64,000 bases of DNA from Gnetum montanum. Lineage: Eukaryota; Streptophyta; Gnetopsida; Gnetales; Gnetaceae. The notes below the pieces were generated by a model. It did not search any database. It was not told the DNA's origin and saw nothing but the letters and a program-made list of their open reading frames with translations. Made by a program: the position numbers and the translations under genes. The stretch is from the NCBI GenBank assembly GCA_015680685.1, contig MNCI01021000.1, positions 62,887 through 126,886 of the forward strand, given 5' to 3'. Of the stretch, positions 46,231 through 57,539 are shown piece after piece (the first letter of the stretch is position 1; each line of letters begins with the position of its first letter).

Positions 46231-46477
46231 CCTCAAATATATGAACTTCCTTCTATTTAAGTTTGATGTTTGAGAACTTTTTGATATCTTGGAGTTTGGT
46301 GGAATCCTCTAGATGGTTTAAAGTTGAACTTAAGATGGTTATGGCTTGATCACAACCCTTAAATTTTTGCTAAATAAATTGAAGCTCTTGTGACCAACTT
46401 ATTACCAAAGTTTTATGTTATCTATGTGGATGTATCTATTAGTTTTAACCTACCTTGGAATGTCAAAAATAGAAACT
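46231..46477. other. Flank of element D
   Basis: No gene. Ends with the 5-bp sequence AAACT (46473-46477) that is repeated after element D. Confidence 0.6.
46473..46477. other. Target site duplication, left copy (AAACT)
   Basis: AAACT immediately before the 5' LTR matches AAACT at 52874-52878 after the 3' LTR. Five base pairs is the usual length for LTR retrotransposons. Confidence 0.75.
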
Positions 46478-47664
46478 TAAAACACCATAAAATTTTGGGT
46501 CTCGGCATCATGATTGAAAATTTGGCTTAAGTATCAAAAAGGTGGCACTTTTTCAAAGTTTTGGATGTAGTCAACTCCAACTACTAGATTTGCAAATTTT
46601 TTCTAAGTGTCAGAATGATGGCAGATGTCATGTTGTGTAGCATAGCGCAGTGTAGCACCATGTCATGTTCTGTAGCGTAGCACCATGTCATATTCTGCAA
46701 TGTAGCATAGCAACGAGCACAATGTAGCATAGTTTTCAACCTATGCAGTGTAGCACAGTGTAGCCAACTTGACACTACAAGCATCCTGTGTCCCACACAT
46801 AACATGGGACGAGCATAGCAGACAATGTGGTCCCACCCACCACACTGCCACATGGCACCTAATTGGCATTTTGGACTAGCCCTAGCCCTATAAATACCCT
46901 TGGAACCCCAATGTTTTAGCAGTTGGAATTCCCCAACAATTGGATTCCTTAACTATTGGCATTCCCCAATAGTTGGCATTCCTTGACTATTGGCATTCCC
47001 AAGTGGTTGACATTCCTTGGACATGATCATTTTTAAGCATAGAGCTTCCAGCAGTTAGCAATGGGGGGACAAGAAGATCAGTGAGTAGAAGGGTGATGAG
47101 CAACAAATCTCAACATTAGAGTCTCCCAAATCTCTCTTCCACTCCAGTGTAGTAGCTCTCAATCTAGCAAGCATCAGCTTATTTGTGCCTACCTATACCA
47201 TGTCTGCAGCATCACAGGAGCTATGATCATATAGTTCCTTTGCTCAGCTATGCTTCTCCAACACTACACACTAGTTGTACACATCCATCATTCAAACAAA
47301 AATCAAATACCCTAAGTTTGGAGCAATGCATATCCTTATCCAAACTCTCATCCTATTTTACTATAGCGTATATGTTGCATCTTCATGTATTCGTTTATGT
47401 TTATTGTCTAAGTTACATACTTTGATACATTTTTTCTATTGTGAGTGCTATGTTCTCTTTCATTCCAACCTCTGCACATTACATTCCCAAATTACTATTT
47501 GCAAATGATTATTGGACACCATGTAAGTCCTTGTCTAATTGACCAAACCATTTAGGGCACCCCATTTTCATTTTCTCTAGCACGGCCCTTGCAGGAATTT
47601 GGGGTCAGGCTATGTCCTTGATAACCTCTCAGTGTTCCAACCACCAACATTTTTGGATGCTATA
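46478..47664 (+). repeat. 5' LTR of element D
   Basis: Aligns end to end with 51452-52873, from AAACACCATAAAATTTTGGGT to TTTTTGGATGCTA. TATAAATA at 46889-46896 is conserved. It contains a GTAGCATAG repeat cluster (46632-46760) and a short TTGGCATTCC array (46918-47010). Confidence 0.9.
46889..46896 (+). promoter_or_regulatory. TATA box, 5' LTR D
   Basis: TATAAATA in the context CCCTATAAATACCCTTGG, identical in the 3' LTR at 51929-51936. Likely the core promoter of the element. Confidence 0.7.
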
Positions 47665-47668
47665 GTTT

Positions 47669-47687
47669 TGGTGCTAGAAGGAGGGCC
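47669..47687 (+). other. Primer-binding-like motif of element D
   Basis: TGGTGCTAGAAGGAGGGCC lies 4 bp after the LTR end and starts with TGG, as tRNA-primed sites do. The tRNA would end GGCCCTCCTTCTAGC(A/G)CCA; I could not assign it to a known tRNA. Confidence 0.6.
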
Positions 47688-47989
47688 TGAACCATTTCTA
47701 TCTACATTTTTTATGAGCACTTGATCAAAAATCTAGATGTTCTAGAGAGCATAACAAGTTCTCAGATCATAGCAAGCTCTAGCGTAGCAAGTGTAGCACT
47801 AGAGTTGGCCATTTTTCGTAGTTTCCACACTTAGCATTTTTTATGCATTTTCATACATAGCATTTTTTCTACATTTTTACACTTATCCATTTTCCTACTA
47901 TCGATAGATTTAGTTTTTTTTTTTGTAGTTTTTAGAGTTAGCCATTTTCTACCAATAGCAACTTTCACAACCCAATTTGTGAATATGAA

Positions 47990-48780
47990 TCTAGATCAAC
48001 CTTCCACATTGATGGCTAACACATTTGATATCATAATTTAGCCAAAGTGAGCCATACTAAGCCACAAACAATATAATTTTCTTTGTTCCAAAATCCATGC
48101 ACGGCTACTAGTGGATTACCTTGATTTGGAAGTTAAAAAAGACTATGAATGAGTCCATTGGAATGGATGGGAGTACAACCCTCCTTGTTTGACATAATCC
48201 CACTCACAGAGTCCTACCATCAGTTGTTGTCCCAAATTATCCATGCAAACAAGCATGATACAAGGACAACCTATGAGGAAGCCTCACAAAATGAATAAGA
48301 TGAGTTCGAGTCCCACTCTGAGCATGAGAGCCCCCTCCACACCATCTTCCAATGACCACTCCCTAGTACAGCCCCTCCTTAGTTTGGTCCACCCATCCTC
48401 TCCAAGATGGTGACCATGCCAATTCAACCTTTCTCACAAGCAACTAATGCATTTTTCCAACACTATGCTCATGCAAGGGCCACCTCCCGACCCCAAAAAA
48501 CTCAAGAATCATACGTTCCACTTGTCTCGTTGGCATTAGTATTGTTTGTCTGACCCACTCATGTGTGGCCTACTTTGATCACCGCATCCATTGCTCAGCC
48601 AACACATCAACAATCATCTGCTATGACATTAAATTGGCAACGCCCATCTGCAATGACATTAAACTAGCAATGCCCATCTGCTATAATGTTAAACTAGTAA
48701 ACTCCAAAACCAACAACTCTACCCTATGCTATGCAACCAACCCAAGCCCAGCCAATGCAACTAGCTAGCACATCCCCAAG
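47990..48780 (+). pseudogene. N-terminal gag region of element D, with decapeptide repeat
   Basis: A Pro/Ser/His-rich reading with many stops. Within it, 48565-48768 is open for 67 codons and contains three decapeptides, ICYDIKLATP, ICNDIKLAMP and ICYNVKLVNS, from 30-bp DNA repeats at 48621-48705. This is typical of a disordered gag N-terminus. No function is recognisable for the repeat. Confidence 0.4.
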
Positions 48781-49570
48781 CTTGGATCAGGCATTCTAGT
48801 TAATCCAAAGCTTGATGAAGGAGATCAACTGCCTTAAGGCTACCTCCTCTAACATCATCAAGGTGGTGGACTTCTACCAAGATGATTCCATAAGTCCTAT
48901 GGTAACACTTCTAACTCTCCCAATTGAGGCCTAGCCGCCATAATTAACCAAGTACAATCATGAAGGAAACCACAATGCACACTTGGTCATATTTCAATCT
49001 AAGTTCCTACCCCTTCAAGCTTGGCCACATGCAATCATGCACATGTCCCCATGTCACTCACTAGCAAGGCCTTAGACTAGTATTGCAAGCTACCCAAGGA
49101 CTCTATCTCCTCTTTAGAGGATCTCATAAGCTAGTTTGTAACATGCTTCAAGTACAACATAAAGCCTAAAGCAACCATTGACCAACTCATGTAAGTTAAG
49201 TAGGGGCCTCTAGAGCCCATGCCAAAATTCCTCCAATGTTGGAATGTTGCATTGAGTGAGCTACTAAGGAACCCCACATTAGCGATACCAAATAAGCCCC
49301 TGGTTCCACAACATTTTAAAATTGACCAATAGTATCATTACCACCAATTGGCTAGTCATAATATAGAAAACTATCATGCTTTGTAGGATGACCTACAGAG
49401 AATGATAGAATAAGGCCAACTATTGATTGACATGGCAAGTTAATCCAACACAGACAATGCCTACGGTAACCCACGTAGCATCTAACGCTAGCACACCTAA
49501 ATAAGTGGTTAAAGCCAACAACCTCTAAGAGGATCCTAAGCCTTACACATCCCCTAATCCACACTTAATT
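48781..49570 (+). pseudogene. gag capsid remnant of element D
   Basis: Around 49055-49200 the frame gives KALD, a stop at the expected Trp, then YCKLPKDSISSLEDLIS and FVTCFKYNIKPKATIDQLM. This matches the retrotransposon gag core (AL.WY..LP..SI.S..DL...F...F....). It is followed by FLQCWNVALSELLRNPTLA. The remainder to 49570 is polar. No zinc knuckle was found, and pol domains do not follow. Confidence 0.6.
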
Positions 49571-51451
49571 AGGAAGCAAGCATGTGATCAAGACTTTTCC
49601 TTGGCAAAAACACATTAAGCACCAGCTCACCCATTGCCTCCATTGGCCATGCATTTTTTGTTTTTTCTTGGGTTGCATTTGTTCATGCATTTGCATTTCA
49701 CTTTCTTGCCTAGTTTATACATTGCTTTTCTTTGTTTACACATTTCTACTTTGTTTACACATTCATCTACTTAGCCTATGCATTGCATTTGAAAAAAAAC
49801 AAAAACATAGTGGCCCAAAAAGGCCTTAAACTAGCCTACGACCCGAAATGGTCTAAAACTATCACTTTTTGCACTGCTTTCCTTTCATTCATCCATTTTA
49901 ACTTTGTTTATGATAGGTGTTTCTTGATGTTTTTTTCTTTCTAGTTGATTTTTATAGGATCTTGCAAGCACATAGCATGACCCTAAATGCAACATTGCAC
50001 CTTACACAAGTAAGGTAAGCACCAATCCACTATGACTATAAACTAGCACAAATAGTCCGATATGACTATAAACTAGCATAAATTATCCTTGGGTCATGAC
50101 ATTAAACTGGCACAATAGCTCTTCCTTGGGTCATGACATTAAACTAGCACAACATCCATTGTTCACTACAACATTAAACTACCATCCAGCAGTCGGCTAA
50201 GACTATAAACTAGCACATCACGATCTTCCAAGACCTTCAACTATGTTCACAGTCTATTAGGACTTTATATTGGCATGTTGTTGACCTTTTGGAGCACTTT
50301 CCATCAATGCAGCCTTGGAAGAACTCATAGCATTATCACCTCCCACCATTCTAGTGATCTTTTGGAGCACTTGCCGTTAGTGTAGCCATTAGAGGACTCA
50401 TAGCATCATCACCTTGGCACATTCACCAACTTCCTGAGCACTTTCAATTGGTACAACATTTAACACATTTGCAGCATCTTCGCATCTAGCACCTGCAACA
50501 TCTTCACATCTGAAATTTTCACTTACTTTTCAAATTTTGTGATTTTCTTGTCTTCTTAAAGTTGTGTTTGTACGTCGAAACCTTAGAGGTGGTCATGCAG
50601 AGATGCATCTCATTGTAGCAATAAGTCACCACATTGCTCTGATGTGCATGATTAGACTAGTTAATCCACTCAAGAGTGCACCTCCCCCCTCATCCTTATT
50701 ACAACCTATGCACATTCACTTTGTTATACTAATATCCTTTCATCTCCCACATACTCATGATTATATGTCCCTTAGATGGATACACACTATGATGCACATG
50801 GCATTCTCTTCACATCAATTATAGAACCCATGGTCGATGTAACACAATTCATCATGTGGGGTGCCTCTGTTGCATTGTAACAGCTTAAGCGGATGTAACA
50901 TGAATCATCCCTAGGACAAAACATCTATCCTATAGATGCAATGTGATGCATCAAAACAAAGTCCATCTTCTCAATGGCCAACTTGCACCTAACATTTAGT
51001 AGTAAGCTGAACCCAAAGAAGGTTTACCTCACAAGAAAAAAAGAGAATGGGAAAAAGCACATCCCCAAGCAAATTGACAATGTTGCAACTTCGTAATTGG
51101 CCCAGCCTTAGATTGACTTTGATGCTCTAATAAGCACTCCAACGAGAGGATAACATTGCAAAGGTGAACCACTTCATGCCATGATCATTGTTAGTCATGC
51201 TGAATCTACATCTTACATCATGATCCACTATTTTCATTTCATTCCCACAATTCAAATTTCATCTCTCTAGCGTTGCCTATACCCCTTGTCCCCTAGCATA
51301 ACCTTATTTCCATAACACTCTTGAGCATGGTAAAAGGACATTCTATCTTGTGTCGATGAGTGATGTTGGCAACATGTCTACTGTGGTGTTTTGTAATTCT
51401 TTGTCAACGTCTCTTGGGCCACTCCTCCAGACATCAACATAGAGGGGCCAT
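49571..51451. other. 3' internal region of element D, no pol; ACTATAAACTAGCACA repeats
   Basis: About 1.9 kb without RT or integrase motifs. From 50020 to 50260 a (G)ACTATAAACTAGCACA motif or its ACATTAAACTAGCACA variant recurs about eight times at 31-45 bp intervals. The related ATGACATTAAACTAGCA unit occurs upstream at 48621-48705. 50280-50520 has paired repeats around TTTTGGAGCACTT. Confidence 0.6.
51438..51451 (+). other. Polypurine tract of element D
   Basis: CATAGAGGGGCCAT abuts the 3' LTR start TGAAACAC, the position where plus-strand DNA synthesis is primed. Confidence 0.55.
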
Positions 51452-52873
51452 TGAAACACTATAAAATTTTGGGTCTTGACATCATGACTACAAATTTGGC
51501 TAAGTGTCAAAACGTTGGCACTTTACCAAAAATTTTTCAAAGTGTTGGGTGTAGTCAACTCCAAATACCAAATTTGTAAAATTTTTCTAAGTGTCAGAAC
51601 GATGGCACTTTCTGTAGAGATGTCATGCTATGTATCGTAGTGTAGTGTAGCAGCATGTCACGCTATGTAGCATAGAAAAGTATAGCACCATGTCACACTA
51701 TGTAGCATAGCACAGTGTAGCACCATGTCACACTATGCAGTGTAGCGGAGTAGCAAGCACAACATAGCATAGTTTTCAATCTATGCAATGTAACACGGCA
51801 TAGCCATCTTGACACTACAAGTGTCACATGTCCTACATGTAACATGGGACAAGCATAGTACATAGCATGGTCCCACCCACTGCATTGCCATGTGGCACCT
51901 AATCCACATTTTGGACTAACCTTAGCCCTATAAATACCCTTGGAACCCTAATGTTTTAGCAATTGGCATTCCTTAACTGTTGGCATTCCCCAACAGTTGG
52001 ATTCCTTGATTGTTCGCATTCCTTGACTATTGGCATTCCCCAATAGTTGGATTCCATAACTATTGGCATTCCCCAACATTTGGCATTGCTTGACTATTGG
52101 CATTCCCCAATAGTTGGATTCCTTGACTCTTGGAATTCTCCAATAGTTGGCATTCCTTGACTATTGGCATTCCCCAATAGTTGGATTTCTTGACTGTTGG
52201 AATTCCCCAACAGTTGGATTCCTTGACTATTAGCATTCCCAAGTGATTGACATTCATTGGACATGATCATTTTTAAGCACAGAGCTTCCAGTAGTTAGTA
52301 AGGTGGGGGCAAGAAGATTAGCAAGTAGAAGGATGATGAGCAGTGAATCTCAGCATTGGAGTCTCCCAAATCTCTCTCCCACTTCAATGTATCAGCTCTC
52401 AATCAAGTAAGCATCAACTTATTTATGCCTACCTACACCACGTTCATAGCATCCCAGGAGTTGTGATCATATAGTTCCTTTACTCAACTATGTTTGTCCA
52501 ATGATGCACATTAGTTGTACACATCCATCATTTAAACAAAAATTAGATCCCTTGATTTTGGGGTGGTGCATCTCCTTACCCAAACTCTCATTCTATTTTA
52601 CTATAGCGTATATGTTGCGAGTTAGATGCTTTGATTCATTTTTGCTGTTGTGAGTGCTATGTTCTCTTTTATTCCAGCCTCTGCATGTTACATTCTAAAA
52701 TTACTATTTGCAAACAGTTATTGGACACTACATAAGTTCCTATCTAATCAACCAGACTGTTCAGGGCACCCCATTTCTATTTTCTCCAGCATGGGCCTCA
52801 CATAGATTTAGGATTAGGCTATGCACCTAATAACCTCTTGGTGTTCCAGCCACTGACATTTTTGGATGCTACA
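51452..52873 (+). repeat. 3' LTR of element D
   Basis: It is 1422 bp against 1187 bp for the 5' LTR. The extra length lies mostly in the TTGGCATTCCCCAATAG / TTGGATTCCTTGACTAT array (51958-52250, about 17 monomers of 17 bp against about 6 in the 5' LTR). Ends TGCTACA. Confidence 0.9.
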
Positions 52874-52878
52874 AAACT
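52874..52878. other. Target site duplication, right copy (AAACT)
   Basis: Matches 46473-46477. Confidence 0.75.
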
Positions 52879-55214
52879 TTCTACCAAACTTAATGTAGAA
52901 GGCTTGTTATCTCTTTAAATATTCCTAATCCCAACATAATTAAGGTTTTCTTAGCATTCCAAAGGCTTTTTCTCTTCTATGTTTGGAGAAGATTAGAAGA
53001 TTTCTCACATCAAACCCACAGTGCTAAAGTTATTCTTCTTCAAGTCTTCTAAGTGTTGCACCTAGAATCTACAGTGGTTGTTGAATAACCAAATGCATCA
53101 CATCTTCTCAACAATCTTAGAATCCACCCATCCACCTCAATTTACAGCATTGGGATAACAAGGTAAGGAATTTTAGGCTTTCTTTTTGCAATAATCAAGG
53201 AAAATATTTGAGGCTTTTAGCAACCATGGTGAGGAAGAGTGAGTCAAGTAGTTAATATCTACTAGGTACCAATTTCTCACCATTTTTAAAAAAAATTCAC
53301 AATTTTTTGAAAACAATTTTTCAATTGTAGGCTTATCTAGGTTGAAATTTTTCAATCCATTTATGTTGAATTAAAGGATACACCTATCAGTTATAGCAGA
53401 ATCAAAATTTGAACTTTTATTAATGGATTGAGGGAGATTTACGTTTTTCTCCCAAAGCTATTCTCAACATTTTTTGCTCTATCCCTAGTCAATTTTGGCT
53501 TAAATTTAACATTTTTCTAGATAGTATATGCTAAGCTTTTGCAATTTTGATTACATAGATATGTTATTTTGGGTCTTTTGATTGTACTAGAGGTAGAGTT
53601 ATATTTTTTAAATTTCTACTACATTTTTAATAATTGAACAATCCAATTTTTAGTTTTCTAACCAATTTTGTTGAAATTTTGCAGTTTTTCAATGGAAAAA
53701 CTAACAGAGTTGGAAAGGTTTTAGACACCTATGATTAGTGTTTTGGATCTTTGAGAATGACGGAAATAGTGTAGAAGTGTTTTGTATGAAGTTTGAAATT
53801 TTTTTACATATTTTTCCTAGTGGTTTTTGGTAGTCAATTTACTACAAACTAGGTTTTTGGTGAAAATTTAAGTTCAAAATTGGCATAATTGTGACTTTTC
53901 TATACTTGGATTGCAATGTTGATGGTTAATTTTGGTTATTGGGAATATGTTATTTGCACCAGTAGTCAAAATAAATTTTTTAAAATTTTTTAACAATTTT
54001 TCCTAGTCTCCAAGATCTATATTGATCAGTTTGGGTTTTGTTTGCATACTTTTGGTTTTTCATGCTTAGATTGATAGCGTTGGGTGCTTAGGCTTGGTTT
54101 GTAATTGTTATGGAATTTTTCAGTTGTCATGATCAATGTATAGAAATTTTTAGACAAGTCAATTCCAATTTACAAGAAGATCTAGTGCATTTTTTGTAAA
54201 GATGTGGTAGCATTTAGGCCACAAGAATTAAGAAATCTATGCTTCTTGTTACCACTTTTCCACCATCTTCAATTTTTAAGCTTGTATGAACTATTTGACC
54301 ATAAATTTATGAAAAATTCTATTAATTAAACTCCAATATATCATTCTTGGCATCTAATTATGTCAAAATTTGGTTTTCATGTCAATAGTTTGTAAAAATG
54401 CTTGTTTCAAAGTTTTATAAACCAATTGTTTGTGAAAATGTTAAATTGTTTTTTCCCATATCAATGAAAGTGCAAAAGCTATATTTTAGTTTATATTGTA
54501 AAGGTAATTACATTGGTATACTTGGTTATTTCTTATGTTTTGGATTTAGTAGCAAATCTATCATGCTAGTGGTTATTTTGGTTTAAAGTTTGCTAATTTT
54601 TGTTATAACAGTTATATGGTTTTTATGTTCTAATGATTATGAGATTTGGCTATGTACAGGGCCTTGCTAAAATCCATTTTTATCATGGTGGAGCTGGTAT
54701 AAATCTTATGTTGCACTTGGAAAACCATACAAAAGAGTCTAAACCTGAATATGTGAATTAATAGACACATTCTAATATGGTTTAGGACTAGTGTAAGGAA
54801 ATTTTTGGCCTTTTTGCTCTACAACTGCAATGTGATCATGTGATCACACTTTATAGTGAATGTTGACTAGATCATCACAGGGATCCTCTTGATAGATGTC
54901 TTCCACTTGCATCCTATAACTCATAGTGCATGATTGTGACACTCAGAGGGATATAGAGCATAACAGAACCTTGTTTTTAGTTGGAGTTAGATAGTTATCT
55001 CAAATGTAGAAAATGCATGTGTACTTGCAATATGATTTTAACAACACCTTGATGATAGGCCATAGGATAAACACACTCTTTCAAAACCCTCTAGAAACTA
55101 TCTAGTTGCTAGAATGATAACTCTAATTTCCATTGTTATATTTGTTCATTTTTAGCTCTAAGGTTTTACAGTTCTAATTGTTTTGATGCTTTATTTATTT
55201 TTCTTTTTTTGTAG
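52879..55214. other. T-rich intergenic or intron-like DNA, no gene
   Basis: About 2.3 kb with long T-runs and no coding motif. Composition resembles a plant intron upstream of the exon-like stretch at 55215. Nothing else can be supported. Confidence 0.4.
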
Positions 55215-55480
55215 ATATAGGGTACATCCCAAGGGACTAGTGAGGAATGATCAAATCTTATCTATGGATCATAAAGCCTTCGAAGAATTTAGGCAAGGTG
55301 ACGTTGTGAAAGTGAAGGTGCTCAATCAGCTTAAAGTTGAGTTTAGTAGATACCATATACAATATTCCCATGTATAAAAAATAAATAAATCCATCAATCA
55401 TGCACATAGATGGTGGGCTCACATAGACATAGGAGCTCATGCACCAACTCATCTTAAGGTTATAGCCTTTCCTAAGCCTA
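55215..55480 (+). pseudogene. Exon-like fragment with splice-site-like borders
   Basis: TTCTTTTTTTGTAG precedes 55215 (a good 3' splice site), and GTAAGTAAAC follows at 55481 (a good 5' splice site). The frame reads HPKGLVRNDQILSMDHKAFE and EEFRQGDVVKVKVLNQLKVE, with one TAA at about 55375, then INHAHRWWAHIDIGAHAPTH. The product is not recognised. It could be an exon of a decayed host gene with long introns, or part of an unknown element. Confidence 0.35.
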
Positions 55481-55612
55481 GTAAGTAAACATTCTTTTAT
55501 ATGATCGATAATTTTTAGTATTTTTGATTTCTTTCAAGTTTTTATGTTTTTGTCCTTTTTTATTTCTTAAAATTTTCATACTTTCAAGAGGCATGCTATA
55601 TTTTCATTTTCT

Positions 55613-55903
55613 ATGCATAAGTCTACGATTGATGTGATTGTCTCAAAATGTTCCAAGAAAAGAATTCAACTCAAGTTCCTTGAAGTAGACTTTGCACAAG
55701 AATGGTTGGTGGAAAAAGCTTCTATGGACATCCAAAAAATTCTTATTGATGCAAGTTTTTATGATGTTTTCATGTTTCCTAGTCTAATGATGTCACCTTT
55801 TAAGATATTGAACATGATTGACTCTTTTGATAAGGGGATCATCAAATTCATCACTCATATTTATGGTTATCTTGTTATGTTGAGAATTAATGCATGTGTT
55901 TAG
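55613..55903 (+). CDS. Hypothetical ORF, unrecognised
   Basis: A 96-codon frame from an ATG at 55613: basic start (VSKCSKKRIQLKFLEVDFAQ), then amphipathic and hydrophobic sequence (FMFPSLMMSPFKILNMIDSF). No motif recognised. It lies 130 bp after the exon-like fragment and could belong to the same decayed gene. After the stop at 55901 the reading continues in other frames without a pattern. Confidence 0.3.
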   Translation: MHKSTIDVIVSKCSKKRIQLKFLEVDFAQEWLVEKASMDIQKILIDASFYDVFMFPSLMMSPFKILNMIDSFDKGIIKFITHIYGYLVMLRINACV

Positions 55904-56324
55904 CAATCTCTTTGGCACATCCTCTAGTAGTTCCAAGGTTACCACTAGAGTAGGAAAAGATATAGGCTGTATAGAGGAAATGGAATCTTGACCTAACTCC
56001 TTTCCTTATCCAAAATTAACTTTTAATAAGTGTATAGTTAAAGAAGCTAATGAGACCTACCCCCCTTTTCTGTGCTAGGGCCTTTCCACCATTAATATCA
56101 TAAAAGAAGACTATAGGAGTTTAGTAGGCTTGGACCATGAAAAAGATGTTAAATGATGACTCTACATTTAATTAGGCTAGCCACTTGGTTGTTGGAATAA
56201 GGGATGAAATCAAACAGATCTACAATAACCTTGATAATATTTATCATGTACATTTTACATTCTTCTTTGCATATCTTAAGAGATTTACAAAGTTCTCAAT
56301 GATCAAGAGATATGGAGAATGGAT
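55904..56324. other. No gene seen
   Basis: Spacer before the copia-like LTR. It ends in a purine-rich TATGGAGAATGGAT that resembles the polypurine tract before the 3' LTR; this similarity of LTR flanks may be coincidence. Confidence 0.4.
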
Positions 56325-57453
56325 TGTTGACCTTTTGATGTATCAAATGTAAAGTAAAATGGAGTACAAGGATGCTTTTATATTTGTGTGGCTGATTGTG
56401 TTTGTAGGGTAAGAGTGTGGACAATGTCTTTATAGACCTCAAGGACATACAAGAAAGGTTGACATCATCAAGATTTTGGAGTGAGATAAGGAAGACATGA
56501 GAAAGTTCAAGAACTTAGACAAGGAGTGAAGAATTCAAAGTACAAAGGAAGGTGAAGAAAGACATCTCCAAGAAATAAAAGTCATCTTAGTAGAATTGAA
56601 TGTAGCATAGGAGAATATGTCTCTGTAGAGACATCTTTTTGATGAGAAAGACATCTTTCATTAGAAGAAAACATCTTTGTATAATGAAGGCCAATTGTAG
56701 AAAGATGTGTTTCACCAAAAGAAGACATCTTCCTAGAATGGAGACCAGATGCAAAAAGATGTCTCAATCATGAGTAATATGTCTTTAGTAACCATTATCT
56801 AGCCATTTCATGAACTCCAAGGTGACTTAGAAAACATAGTAGCTATAAGAAGATATTATTATCATTGGAAAATGTGCAAGATTTTGTATTATCATTGTGT
56901 AATCATCATGAAATCATTGTATTCATTATTATTCCTTATTGTATAATCATTTGTCTATTTGTAATTGGTCAAAGTGAGCTATGCCTCAAAGTGTAAGGAT
57001 AAACAACATTAGTTACATTCTTTCCTTGTGATTGTTGTTCCCTTTTGTTGCCCTATGGAGTTGATGTGCTTCTTGTAGCAAGGCATCTTGATTGAGCTTG
57101 TTTGGATCCTATAGGATTGAGTGTTGGTGTAGTGTCACAACACTCCGAAGCAAATCTCAAGTTGTAATGGTTGTGGGATCTTAGAAACCACTTTCTAAGC
57201 TTGTTAGGACCTTGCAAGGTTGAGTGGATTCGTAATGCTGAATCACTTCATTGTGGAGCCTAGATCTTGTATAGGATGTGGTACCCTTCAAACCACATTT
57301 GAGAGCAAACAAGGTTTGGAGGTGTACTTGTGAACTATCCTCTAAGTGTCAACTATCCAAGTTGGGAAACCATGTTAAATTTGGTGTGTGGTTTGTCTCA
57401 AAGAATTATAATTTGAAAAACTTATTGATCCCCATCCCCCTTCTAAGTTCACA
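56325..57453 (+). repeat. 5' LTR of copia-like element
   Basis: Starts TGTTGACCTTTTGATG and ends near TTCACA, 9 bp before the primer site. The first 370 bp align with 60692-61060, including GAGTGTGGACAA, TAGACCTCAA and GTGAAGAAAGACATCT. It contains a cluster of AGACATCT/AGATGTCT motifs (56590-56780). Confidence 0.75.
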
Positions 57454-57462
57454 ATCCATAAG

Positions 57463-57475
57463 TGGTATTGAAGCC
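57463..57475 (+). other. Primer binding site (initiator Met tRNA type)
   Basis: TGGTATTGAAGCC resembles the plant copia consensus TGGTATCAGAGCC with two or three transitions. Confidence 0.6.
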
Positions 57476-57539
57476 TAGCACACATCTTCATCATCAACAT
57501 TAAAAGTGAACAATGTATGGGACATCTTATACAAATCCA

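Larger units (their letters stand above)
46478..52873 (+). mobile_element. LTR retrotransposon D, structurally complete, gag-only
   Basis: Two LTRs (46478-47664 and 51452-52873), a primer-binding-like motif just after the first, a purine tract AGAGGGGCC before the second, and a 5-bp target duplication AAACT at both outer edges. The internal region is only about 3.8 kb and shows gag remnants but no protease, RT, RNase H or integrase. It is therefore a non-autonomous element mobilised by another element's enzymes. Stops now break gag as well. Confidence 0.85.

Noticed and set aside
52060-52257. Repetitive minus-strand frame with CWGIPTVKKSNYWGMPI-like units
   Set aside because: It is only a reading of the 17-bp array inside the 3' LTR of element D; the frame is open because of the repeat, not selection.
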